NCBI RefSeq assembly: GCF_038066595.1
Contig: NZ_JBBUTH010000003.1
Location: 1-64,000 of the forward strand
Length of the DNA stretch: 64,000 nt
DNA from: Pseudaquabacterium inlustre
Lineage (GTDB): Bacteria; Pseudomonadota; Gammaproteobacteria; Burkholderiales; Burkholderiaceae_C
Direction: 5' to 3'
The notes beneath the pieces are model-generated. The model had not been told where the DNA came from, ran no database searches, and saw only the letters and a program-made list of their open reading frames with translations. This document shows, one piece after another, positions 11,324 through 19,463 of this stretch. The translations under genes and the position numbers were made by a program. Numbering within the stretch: the first letter of the stretch is position 1; every line of letters begins with the position of its first letter.

Positions 11324-13729
11324 TCAGAACTTGTAGTCGACCGTCAGACGCACCGCACGGCTGTCGCCCTTGTACAGGAACGAGCCCGAGCGGTAGGCCG
11401 CCAGGTAGTAGTCCTTGTCGGTCACGTTGAGCACGTTGACGCGGGCTTCCACGGCGCGGTTGAAGCGGTAGCTGGCGAACAGGTCCAGCGTGGTGTAGCT
11501 CGGCACCGGCTGGCTGCACTGGCCGCTGGTGTAGCCGGCCGCGGTGTCGGGCTGGCCGGCGCAACGCTGGCTCTCGTACTTCACCGTGCCACCGAAGGCG
11601 GCGGCGTCGGTGAACTGGTACTTCAGCTGCGCGCTGGCCGAGCGGTCGGCGAAGTTGCTCAGCGGCAGGCCGACGTTGGCCGCGGTGGCCGAGGCCAGCA
11701 CCTTGCTCTTCATCACCGTCAGGCCCAGCTGGCCGCTCAGCTTGTCGGTCAGTGCGCCCACCAGGCCCAGCTCCACGCCCTGCACGCGGTTCTTGCCGCT
11801 GTTGGCCGTGCCCGAGCTGGTGTAGCCGCTGCCTTCCATCACGCCGCGCTTGGTGGTCTGGAACAGTGCCGCGGTGGCCAGCAGCTTGCCGTCCATCAGG
11901 TCCCACTTGGTGCCGAGCTCGAAGTTGGTGGACTTCTCGGGCGCCGCGTCGATCGAGTTGTTGGCCGGGTTGATGATCAGGCCGCCGTAGCCGCTGTTGG
12001 TGCCCACGTCGGACTCGCCGCCGTTGATGTCGGCGGCGCTGGCCACGCTGCCGTAGACGATGAGGCCGGGCTGGAGCTTGTAGGTCAGGCCCAGGTGGCC
12101 GTTCCACAGCGTGTCGTTGTAGCCGTAGTCGGTCACCGCGCCGGTGGTGGCGTTGCGCACCGAGAAGTCGTAGTCGAAGCGGTCGGCGCGCAGGCCGCCG
12201 AAGGCCGTCCAGCGGTCGGTCAGGTCCACCGTGTTCATCGCCGACAGGGCCAGCGTCTTCACCTGCCAGTCGGTGGCCCAGGCGCCTTGCGTGTAGCTGC
12301 GGCCCATCAGCCGGTTCAGGCCGCTGACGACGGCGCCGCTGGCGTCGTAGATGCAGTACGCGTTGTTGGCGGTGGCCGTGCCGGTGGTGCGGCAGTTGAA
12401 GGCGCCGCTGTTGGTGATGCTGTAGGTGCCCTTGACCACGTGGTGGTCACTGAGCTCGACGCCGAGGATCGACTCGTTCTTCAGGCCGAACAGCTGGTGG
12501 TTCCACTGCAGGTTGGTCTGGTGCGCCAGGTAGGTCACGTCCTGCCAGGCGTTGTGGGTGCTCAGCGAGGCCGTGGTGTAGGCGCCATCGGTGGTGCCGG
12601 CCGCGCCGCTGTAGGCCGTGGCGCTGCGGGCGCCGGTGACGATGTAGCCGTTGCTGGTGGTGCCGAAGCGGGTCAGGCTGGTGATCAGGCGGTTGTCGTC
12701 CAGGCGCCACTTGACGCGGGCGGTCAGCGTGTCGACCTTCGAGTCCAGGAAGTCCTGATCCTGCACATACGCGGGCGGCACCGGGTTGGCGGGCGTGCGG
12801 TTGGGCGCCGTGCCGACCAGGTAGCTGCCCAGGTCGAGCTTGTCGTGCGCGCGCAGGCCGTAGTAGTCGAGCGTCAGCTCGCGGTCCTTGCCGAATTCGT
12901 ACAGCGCCGACAGCGCCAGGCCCTGGCGGCGGCGGTCCGACGGCGCGCGCCCGGGCACGTCTTCCTGGCTGCTGAGCACGTTGGCGCGCACGGCGAACTG
13001 GTCGGTGAAGATGTGGTTCACGTCCAGCGAGCCGCGCAGGTGGCCGTCCGAGCCCACGCTGCCCGACAGGCGCTTGAAGTCGTAGTCCAGCGTGGCCTGC
13101 TTGGTGATGGCGTTGACCGCGCCGCCCACCGTGCCGCGGCCGGCGAAGCTGGAGTTCGGGCCCTTGGCGATCTCGATCTGCTCGACCGCGAAGCTCTCGC
13201 GCGTGGTCATGCCGGGGTCGCGCAGGCCGTCCACGAAGACGTCGCTGCGCGCTTCCTGGCCGCGGATGATGTAGCGGTCGCCGAAGGCATTGCCGTTCTC
13301 GCCGGTGCCCAGCGTGATGCCGGGCTGGGCGTCGAGCAGGCTGCGCAGGTCGGTGACGCCCGATTCGTCGATCGCGGCCTTGGTGATCACCGTGATGGTC
13401 TGCGGCGTCTCGGCCAGCGGACGGGTGTGGCGCGCATCACCCGAGGTGCGCGCCTTGTAGGGCACGCCGGTCTGGGCGTTGGGGTTGGGATCGATCACCT
13501 GGGCGCGGGCCTTCACCTCGGGCAGCTGGGTCTCTTCCTTCTTGGTGGCACTGGCCGCGGCCGGGGTGGCGGTCTGCGCGCCTGCGGCCAGCGGGGCCAG
13601 CATCGCGGCGCTCAGGCCCAGGGCCAGGCCGTTGCGCAGGGCCGGGTGGCCGCCCTGGGGGGCGTGGGGGGCTGCGGCGCGCAGGCTGGTCGGTCGGCGG
13701 ATGCCAGCATCACGGGAGGGCTTGCTCAT
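11324..13729 (-). CDS. fiu: TonB-dependent siderophore receptor, Fiu-like
   Basis: This is an outer-membrane receptor of 801 residues. A signal peptide ends near residue 52 (LAAGAQTATP), a plug domain follows (ETPQTITVITKAAIDESGV..., RGQEARSDVFVDGLRDPG at about 110-230), and then a 22-strand barrel closes with the terminal aromatic KF needed for assembly. The plug reads like catecholate siderophore receptors of the Fiu/BfnH group, and piuC close downstream supports this. The ATG at 13729 has GAGGAAG eight bases upstream. It lies 158 bases after tonB on the same strand with no separate Fur box that I could see, so it is probably read from the Fur-type promoter before tonB. The exact ligand is not determinable. 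Confidence 0.92.
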   Translation of the reverse strand: MSKPSRDAGIRRPTSLRAAAPHAPQGGHPALRNGLALGLSAAMLAPLAAGAQTATPAAASATKKEETQLPEVKARAQVIDPNPNAQTGVPYKARTSGDARHTRPLAETPQTITVITKAAIDESGVTDLRSLLDAQPGITLGTGENGNAFGDRYIIRGQEARSDVFVDGLRDPGMTTRESFAVEQIEIAKGPNSSFAGRGTVGGAVNAITKQATLDYDFKRLSGSVGSDGHLRGSLDVNHIFTDQFAVRANVLSSQEDVPGRAPSDRRRQGLALSALYEFGKDRELTLDYYGLRAHDKLDLGSYLVGTAPNRTPANPVPPAYVQDQDFLDSKVDTLTARVKWRLDDNRLITSLTRFGTTSNGYIVTGARSATAYSGAAGTTDGAYTTASLSTHNAWQDVTYLAHQTNLQWNHQLFGLKNESILGVELSDHHVVKGTYSITNSGAFNCRTTGTATANNAYCIYDASGAVVSGLNRLMGRSYTQGAWATDWQVKTLALSAMNTVDLTDRWTAFGGLRADRFDYDFSVRNATTGAVTDYGYNDTLWNGHLGLTYKLQPGLIVYGSVASAADINGGESDVGTNSGYGGLIINPANNSIDAAPEKSTNFELGTKWDLMDGKLLATAALFQTTKRGVMEGSGYTSSGTANSGKNRVQGVELGLVGALTDKLSGQLGLTVMKSKVLASATAANVGLPLSNFADRSASAQLKYQFTDAAAFGGTVKYESQRCAGQPDTAAGYTSGQCSQPVPSYTTLDLFASYRFNRAVEARVNVLNVTDKDYYLAAYRSGSFLYKGDSRAVRLTVDYKF

Positions 13730-13887
13730 GTCGGGTACTTCCTCGATCGTTGGGGGTTCTGGAGAAAACATGGGCCTGGCGGATGGCTGGGCACACCGGC
13801 GGCCAGCCCGCCGGCGGGAGGGCCGGCCGACTGCGGCGCGTCGGACAAGGGAAACGGGGGAACGCGAAACGGGGCTGGGCGGCGGCT

Positions 13888-14760
13888 TCAGGGTTCCAGT
13901 TCGAAGCTCACCGGCACCAGGGCCCAGCCCGACTGGGGCTGGCCGTTCTCGGTGTAGGGACGGAAGCGCGCCTTGCGCACGGCGGCCAGCGCGGCCTCGT
14001 CGAGTCGGGCGAAGCCCGAACTGCGCTCGACGCTCAGGCGGTCGGGCAGGCCGGCCTCGGTGATCAGCACGCGCACGATCACGCGGCCGGTCTCGTTGAG
14101 GCGCCGCGAGGCGCGTGGCACCTCCGGCACCGGCGGCACCAGGTACTGCACGGCGGCCGACGGCAGCATGCGCGGCCCGGCGGCCACCGGCGCCACGGCC
14201 GGGCTGGGGGTGGCCGTGGTGGCGGGCTGGGCAGTGGCGGCCGGCGGCGTGGGCGCGGTCACGGCCGGCGCAGGATCGGCCACCACGTGCACCGGCTGCG
14301 GCGGCGGGGCCGGCGCGGCGCTCTGCACCACCACCGGGGGTGGCGGCAGCAGCGGGGCCGGTTCGGGGCGGGCGGCCTTGGGCGGGGCCGGCAGCGGCGG
14401 CGGTGAGGCCGGGCTGGCCGCAGGCGTGTGGATCAGGCTCACCATCACCGGCGCCACCTCGCGCAGCGTGTCGCGCACCGGGCCCAGCTGCATCAGGCCC
14501 CACACGGCGGCGATGTGCAGGCCCAGCACCAGCAGGCCCAGGCGGCGTTGCGAGCCGACGCTGTAGGCCGCCGTGCCCAGCGGGGCGGCCATCCGGGCCG
14601 CCATCGGCGTGGCCGGTGCCACCGGCAGCGCGCCGTCGGGCGTGCTGCGGTCGGCCACGGTCGGGCGGGCGACGGCGTCTCCGCCGGTGCGCGGCCACCG
14701 CGCGGGGCGGCCACCGGCCAGCATCGGGCCGGGCGGCAGGGGCAGGGCGGGGCTGTTCAT
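13888..14760 (-). CDS. tonB: TonB energy-transducing protein
   Basis: The 290-residue protein has the TonB order of parts: a cytosolic N-terminus of about 70 residues, one transmembrane helix (RLGLLVLGLHIAAVWGLM, about 78-95), a long Pro/Ala-rich periplasmic linker, and a C-terminal TonB domain (GRVIVRVLITEAGLPDRLSV... and ARLDEAALAAVRKARFRPY). It carries proton-motive energy to the receptor encoded next door. The cytosolic stretch before the helix is longer than in E. coli TonB. I chose the ATG at 14760; a TTG five codons earlier is possible. No Shine-Dalgarno sequence is obvious for either. Confidence 0.9.
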   Translation of the reverse strand: MNSPALPLPPGPMLAGGRPARWPRTGGDAVARPTVADRSTPDGALPVAPATPMAARMAAPLGTAAYSVGSQRRLGLLVLGLHIAAVWGLMQLGPVRDTLREVAPVMVSLIHTPAASPASPPPLPAPPKAARPEPAPLLPPPPVVVQSAAPAPPPQPVHVVADPAPAVTAPTPPAATAQPATTATPSPAVAPVAAGPRMLPSAAVQYLVPPVPEVPRASRRLNETGRVIVRVLITEAGLPDRLSVERSSGFARLDEAALAAVRKARFRPYTENGQPQSGWALVPVSFELEP

Positions 14761-14793
14761 GGCGCAGTGCAGCAAGAGATCGGCGACAAGCTC

Positions 14794-14823
14794 ATGCTAG
14801 TGCAAATGCGAGTGATTCGCAAT
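14794..14823 (-). promoter_or_regulatory. Fur-box promoter of the tonB cluster
   Basis: On the minus strand, TTGCGA (14822-14817) and TAGCAT (14799-14794) are spaced by exactly 17 bases. Bases 14805-14823 match a Fur-box-type 19-mer (AATGAGAATGATTCTCATT) at 15 positions and cover the -35 and spacer. Repression by iron-loaded Fur is the expected consequence. The leader to the tonB ATG would be under 40 bases. Confidence 0.75.
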
Positions 14824-15006
14824 ACAGAAGCTTGCGCGGCATCAAAGCGCGCGTCGGATCAGCGCAACAGCGCCGCCCCGCCGGGAAGGGCGGCCCTGGT
14901 GACACGAGGTGGCGCGGGGCGGCCGAGGGGCCCGCCCCGCGTGCGACCGGGCCGCTCGGCCGCGCCCGTCGCCGCCCTGGTCAGCGGCTGGGGCCAGCGG
15001 CGGCGG

Positions 15007-17067
15007 TCAGTCGTTCTCGGTCGGTCGCCAGGCGGCCATCAGCTGCTGCTGCACGGGCGGAGGCGCCAGGTCGTAGTGCGACATCGCCAGCGTGTAGCGG
15101 CCCTGGCCGCTGGTCATCGCGTTCAATCGGTTCTGGTAGCTGGCCAGTTCGGCCAGCGGCACCTGGCCGCGCACCAGCGACTGCCCGGCCACACCCGACT
15201 CGGTGCCGCCCACCTGGCCCCGGCGCGACGACAGATCGCCGGTGATGTCGCCGATCGCCGGTGTGGGCGCCTGGATCTCCACGTCGACGATGGGCTCCAG
15301 CACCACCGGTCGCGCCTCGCGCACCGCGCCCAGGAAGGCCTGGCGCGCGGCGGTGACGAAGGCGATCTCCTTGCTGTCCACGCTGTGGTGCTTGCCGTCG
15401 TAGACCACCACGCGCACATCCACCACCGGGTGGCCCGAAATGGCGCCGCCGGCCAGCACCTCGCGGATGCCTTTTTCCACCGCCGGCATGAACTGGCCCG
15501 GGATGGTGCCGCCCTTGACCGCATCCACGAACTCGAAGCCACCGCCGCGCGGCAGCGGCTCGACGCGCAGGTACACCTCGCCGAACTGGCCGGCGCCGCC
15601 GGTCTGCTTCTTGTGGCGGTAATGGCCCTCTGCGCTGGCGGTGATGGTCTCGCGGTAGGCGATGCGCGGCGGCTGCGTGTCGACCTCGAAGCGGTGCACC
15701 TCGCGCAGCCGCTCGAGCAGGATGCGCAGGTGCAACTCGCCCAGGCCGTAGACCACGCTCTCGTGCGTGCTGGCGTCCTGCTCCACGCGCAGGCAGGGGT
15801 CTTCGTCGATCAGCTTGGCCAGTATCTCCCACATGCGCTGTTCGTCACCGCGCCGTTTGGGCGCGATGGCCAGGCCGTGCACCGGTCGCGGCAGGGCCAG
15901 TGGTGCCAGGTGGATGTGGTCGTCCTCGGCCGCGTCGTGCAGCACGGCGTCATAGTGCAGTTCGTCCACCTTGGCCACGGCCACGATGTCGCCGGGTCCG
16001 GCGCTGGCCACCTCCACATGGTCCTTGCCCTGCAGCAGGTACAGGTGCTGCACCTTGAAGGGCTTGCGGCCGTCGCCCACGTACAGCAGCGTACCGGGGG
16101 TGATGGTGCCCTGGTGCACGCGCATCACGCCCAGCTTGCCCACGTAGGGATCGACCGTGACCTTGAACACATGGGCCAGCACATGCGCGGTGGGGTCGGG
16201 CGTGGCGTGCATGCGCACCGCGGCCTCGCCCTCGCCGTTCAGGAAATCGGGCGGGTTGCCCTCGGTGGGGTTGGGCAGCAGGCGGTCGATGACGTCCAGC
16301 AGCTCCTTCACGCCGGCGCCGGTGCGCGCCGAGACGAAGCACACCGGGATCAGGTGGCCTTCGCGCAGCGCCTGCTCCAGCGGTGCGTGCAGCTCGGTGG
16401 CGTCGATGTCGCCGTCGTTGAGATAGCGCTCGACGAACGCGGCATCCACCTCCACCACCTGCTCCACCAGCGCGCGGTGGGCGTCGGCCACGCTGCCGAA
16501 GTCGCTGTGGCCGTCGCGGGCGAAAAAGCAGTCCACCACCTTCGTGCCCCCGGCGTCGGGCAGGTTCAGTGGCAGGCACACCTTGCCGAAGGCGGCCTGG
16601 ATCTGCGCCAGCAGGCCGGGCAGGTCGACGCCCTGCGCGTCGATCTTGTTCACGATGATCAGGCGGTCGAGGCCACGGTCGGCGGCGTACTGCATCATGC
16701 GCATGGCCATCGGCTCGATGCCGTTGACGGCGCTGATCACCACCGCGGCGGTTTCCACCGCCTCGATCGGCGGCAGGCTCTGGCCGACGAAATCGGCCGC
16801 CCCGGGCGTATCGATGAAGTGGATGCGGCTGTCGCGCCAGCGCGTGTGCATCACCGTGGCGTTGAGCGAATGCTGCAGGCGGCGCTCGATCGGGTCGAAG
16901 TCGCTCACCGTGCTGCCGCGTTCCAGGCTGCCGGCGCTGGCGATGGCGCCGCTGGCCAGCAGCAGCTGTTCGGCCAGGGTGGTCTTGCCGGCGGCGGCGG
17001 GCCCGACCAGGGCCAGGGTGCGGATGGCCTGCACCGGCACGGCGCCGGCAGTGTGTGGGCTTGGCAT
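15007..17067 (-). CDS. Elongation factor G-like GTPase (EF-G paralogue)
   Basis: This 686-residue protein has the EF-G domain order: G domain, domain II, then domains III-V including TGGAGQFGEVYLRVEP and ITGDLSSRRGQV. The P-loop is GPAAAGKTT (22-30), switch II is DTPGAAD (86-92), and NKID is at 140-143. Canonical EF-G has DTPGHVD, so the catalytic histidine position is Ala90 here. This and the altered P-loop place the protein in the EF-G-like (FusA2-type) group, not the housekeeping fusA, which is usually next to tuf and rpsG. The ATG at 17067 has GAGGAGA six bases upstream. It stands alone. The role is unknown; ribosome binding with altered GTP turnover is an inference. Confidence 0.87.
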   Translation of the reverse strand: MPSPHTAGAVPVQAIRTLALVGPAAAGKTTLAEQLLLASGAIASAGSLERGSTVSDFDPIERRLQHSLNATVMHTRWRDSRIHFIDTPGAADFVGQSLPPIEAVETAAVVISAVNGIEPMAMRMMQYAADRGLDRLIIVNKIDAQGVDLPGLLAQIQAAFGKVCLPLNLPDAGGTKVVDCFFARDGHSDFGSVADAHRALVEQVVEVDAAFVERYLNDGDIDATELHAPLEQALREGHLIPVCFVSARTGAGVKELLDVIDRLLPNPTEGNPPDFLNGEGEAAVRMHATPDPTAHVLAHVFKVTVDPYVGKLGVMRVHQGTITPGTLLYVGDGRKPFKVQHLYLLQGKDHVEVASAGPGDIVAVAKVDELHYDAVLHDAAEDDHIHLAPLALPRPVHGLAIAPKRRGDEQRMWEILAKLIDEDPCLRVEQDASTHESVVYGLGELHLRILLERLREVHRFEVDTQPPRIAYRETITASAEGHYRHKKQTGGAGQFGEVYLRVEPLPRGGGFEFVDAVKGGTIPGQFMPAVEKGIREVLAGGAISGHPVVDVRVVVYDGKHHSVDSKEIAFVTAARQAFLGAVREARPVVLEPIVDVEIQAPTPAIGDITGDLSSRRGQVGGTESGVAGQSLVRGQVPLAELASYQNRLNAMTSGQGRYTLAMSHYDLAPPPVQQQLMAAWRPTEND

Positions 17068-17223
17068 GGCGGTTCTCCTCAAGGCTGGCATGAGCCCGGT
17101 CGGAACGGCCTTGGCGCCCAGCACCGGCCGGGAGGCGGCCGGGCGTCGTGTGGCTTGGGGGACTTGCAGCCTATGCCTGACGGCGCCGGCGCGCAAGCCT
17201 GGGCGCGCCGGTCTTGGGCTGGA

Positions 17224-17862
17224 TCAAACCCGCGTGCCGTGGCCCGCCGCCTGGGGCAGCAGGCCGTCGAACAGCAGCGCGATGGCGCGCTCGGCTTCGT
17301 CGCAGCGGGCGATGGCGGCCTCGTTCAGCGTGCACAGGCGCAGCAGCCCGTCCACCAGGCCGAACAGCGCCGTGACGGCCTGGCGCGGCGTGATGTCGCG
17401 GCGCAGCTGGCCGGCGGCCATGGCGGCGGCGAACAGGCGCTCCATGCGGCTGGTGCAGTCGCTCAGCGATTCGTCGTGGCGCTGGGCCAGCGGCGCCAGC
17501 TCGCCGATGAACGGGCCGCTGTGCAGGATGATGGTGAAGGCCCGGCGCGCCGGCGCATCGTCGCGGATCAGCCGGATGGCCGAGCCGGCCAGGTTGCGCA
17601 GCTGCGCCAGCGGGTCGGCCGCCAGGTCGCGCTCGGCCTGGGCCATCACCTGCTCCATCGGCAGGTCCACGCGCTCGAACAGCGCCTCGGCCAGCGCCAC
17701 CTTGTCGGCGAAATGCCAGTACACCGCGCCGCGCGTGACGCCGGCGGCGCGGGCGATGTCCTGCAGCGAGGTGGCGGCCAGGCCGCGCTCGAGGAACAGG
17801 CGCTCGGCCGCATCGAGCAGCTGCTCGCGCGTGGCCTGGGCTTCTTCCTTGGTGCGGCGCAT
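17224..17862 (-). CDS. TetR-family repressor of the adjacent efflux pump (AcrR/TtgR type)
   Basis: This 212-residue regulator has the typical N-terminal helix-turn-helix (TSLQDIARAAGVTRGAVYWHFADK, about residues 31-54) and a ligand-binding C-terminal domain that matches the AcrR/TtgR/MexZ C-terminal family. It is divergent from the efflux operon starting at 18165. A palindrome that closely resembles the E. coli AcrR operator lies between them, so it very probably represses both itself and the pump until a toxic ligand binds. The ATG at 17862 is the only start that leaves the helix-turn-helix at its normal distance from the N-terminus. Confidence 0.92.
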   Translation of the reverse strand: MRRTKEEAQATREQLLDAAERLFLERGLAATSLQDIARAAGVTRGAVYWHFADKVALAEALFERVDLPMEQVMAQAERDLAADPLAQLRNLAGSAIRLIRDDAPARRAFTIILHSGPFIGELAPLAQRHDESLSDCTSRMERLFAAAMAAGQLRRDITPRQAVTALFGLVDGLLRLCTLNEAAIARCDEAERAIALLFDGLLPQAAGHGTRV

Positions 17863-18164
17863 GGTCGTGGTGTCGGTGGGTCAGCGTGACAGTGGGCCAA
17901 AGGCCCCGCGAGACTGCAAGGGCTTTCAAACCCGCAACATACATTCGCGATTGTATGTAAGATGTCGTCGAATCCCCAAGCCACGATTCGTCGTGGGGGT
18001 TGATCCCGATCAGCCGTTCGGCGTGAACTCGTGCACCGCGGTGCGCGAGGCCCGGCGCCACTGGCGCGGGCACCGCCGCACCCGCCCATGCCTCCCCGTA
18101 GTGGGGCGCCGCCGTGATCCGGCGGTCCCCGCGTTTTGCAGACCTTTCCCGCGCACGACCTGCC
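17863..18164. promoter_or_regulatory. Divergent control region between tetR and the RND operon
   Basis: This 302-base gap contains the AcrR-like operator at 17937-17958 and no gene. The leader toward the pump is long (about 200 bases) and includes a small GCACC/GGTGC hairpin at 18033-18044. I could not assign unambiguous -35/-10 elements; a TAAGAT hexamer at the right edge of the operator is a possible -10 for the pump. Confidence 0.6.
17937..17958. promoter_or_regulatory. AcrR-type operator palindrome
   Basis: ACATACA at 17937-17943 and its complement TGTATGT at 17952-17958 are separated by eight bases. The half-sites and spacing match the known AcrR operator of E. coli (TACATACATT...AATGTATGTA type). 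It lies 75 bases from the repressor start and about 200 from the pump start. Confidence 0.8.
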
Positions 18165-19442
18165 ATGCCGCTGCACCGCTCCTGCTCTGTTTCCGTGTTT
18201 CCCACCGTCAGCGCGCTGGCGCTGGCCGCTGCCACCGTGCTGACCCTGGCCGGCTGCGGCGGCGGTGACGGCGCCAAGGCCGGCGCCGGCGGGCCGGGGG
18301 GTGGTGGCATGCCGCCGCCGCAGGTGGGGGTGGTGACAGTGCAACCCGGCGCCGTGGCCCTGCCGACCGAGCTGCCCGGCCGCCTGGAGGCCTGGCGCGT
18401 GGCCCAGGTGCGCGCCCGCGTGGCCGGCATCGTGCAGAAGCGCCAGTTCACCGAAGGCGCGGTGGTGGTCGCCAACGCGCCGCTGTTCACACTGGATGCC
18501 GACGCCTTCCGCGCCGCCCTGGCCAGTGCCGAGGCCACGCAGGCCCGCGCCGAGGCCGCGTTGGCCCAGGCCAATGCCCAGCTCGAGCGCAACCGCCCGC
18601 TGGCCGAGAACAAGGCCATCAGCGCGCAGGAATGGCTGGCCACGCAGACCACGGCCAAGGCCGCCGTGGCCGATGTGGCTGCCGCCAAGGCCGCCGTGCA
18701 GGCGGCCAAGGTCAACCTCGACTACACGGCCATCAAGTCGCCGATCGCCGGCCGCATCGGCCGCGCCCAGGTGAGCGAGGGCGCACTCGTCGGCCCCACC
18801 GACGCCACCGCGCTGGCCGTGGTGCAGCAGACGCACCCGCTGTACGTCAACTTCACGCAGTCGGCCGCCGATGCGCTGCGCCTGCGCCGGGCGTTCGATG
18901 GCGGCCAGCTCAAGCGCGCCGCCGGCGGGGCGGCTGCCGAGGTGCGCGTGGTGCTGGAAGACGGCAGCGAGTACCCGCTGGCGGGCAAGTTGCTGTTCGC
19001 TGATCCCACGGTGGACCCCAGCACCGGCCAGGTGAGCCTGCGCGCCGAACTGCCCAACCCGAGCGGTGTGCTGCTGCCGGGTCTGTTCGTCAAGGTGCGC
19101 ATCACCCAGGCCGTCAACGAGCAGGCCATCCGCCTGCCGCAGCAGGCCGTCACCCGCGAGACCGCCGGCGACACCGTGCTGGTGGTGGGCGAGGGCAACA
19201 AGCCGGTCAAGCGCCCGATCAAGATCGCTGGCGCGATGGGCCCCGACTGGGTGGTGACCGACGGCCTGAAGGCCGGCGAGAAGGTCATCGTCGACGGCTT
19301 CCAGAAGATGTTCGTGCCCGGCGCACCGGTGACGCCGGTGCCGTGGACGCCCGGTGCGCCGAAGGCCGGTGGTGCACCGGCTGCCGCCGCCGCGCCGGCC
19401 TCGGGTGCTGCGCCTGCTGCCGCCTCGGCCGCCAGCCGCTGA
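18165..19442 (+). CDS. RND efflux periplasmic adaptor (AcrA/MexA family)
   Basis: This is a 425-residue lipoprotein. The signal sequence ends in LAGC (Cys at about residue 28) for lipid attachment, followed by a Gly-rich tether. The hallmark hairpin and lipoyl segments follow: VRARVAGIVQKRQFTEG, a long coiled-coil with ENKAISAQEWL, and NLDYTAIKSPIAGRIGRAQVSEGALV. The C-terminus is an Ala/Pro-rich tail. It links the inner-membrane pump and the outer-membrane channel. An ATG further upstream in frame would displace the signal peptide, so 18165 was chosen. It is the first gene of the pump operon; the permease starts 21 bases after its stop. Confidence 0.94.
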   Translation: MPLHRSCSVSVFPTVSALALAAATVLTLAGCGGGDGAKAGAGGPGGGGMPPPQVGVVTVQPGAVALPTELPGRLEAWRVAQVRARVAGIVQKRQFTEGAVVVANAPLFTLDADAFRAALASAEATQARAEAALAQANAQLERNRPLAENKAISAQEWLATQTTAKAAVADVAAAKAAVQAAKVNLDYTAIKSPIAGRIGRAQVSEGALVGPTDATALAVVQQTHPLYVNFTQSAADALRLRRAFDGGQLKRAAGGAAAEVRVVLEDGSEYPLAGKLLFADPTVDPSTGQVSLRAELPNPSGVLLPGLFVKVRITQAVNEQAIRLPQQAVTRETAGDTVLVVGEGNKPVKRPIKIAGAMGPDWVVTDGLKAGEKVIVDGFQKMFVPGAPVTPVPWTPGAPKAGGAPAAAAAPASGAAPAAASAASR

Positions 19443-19463
19443 TCGTCGAGGGCTGCACACACC

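Noticed and set aside
11219..13957. A 912-codon open frame antisense to the TonB-dependent receptor
   Set aside because: The receptor has a signal peptide, plug, barrel and terminal aromatic residue, plus a ribosome binding site; the opposite frame is a GC artefact.
14428..17889. A 1153-codon open frame on the plus strand over the EF-G paralogue
   Set aside because: It is antisense to a gene with all EF-G motifs, and its product is low complexity.
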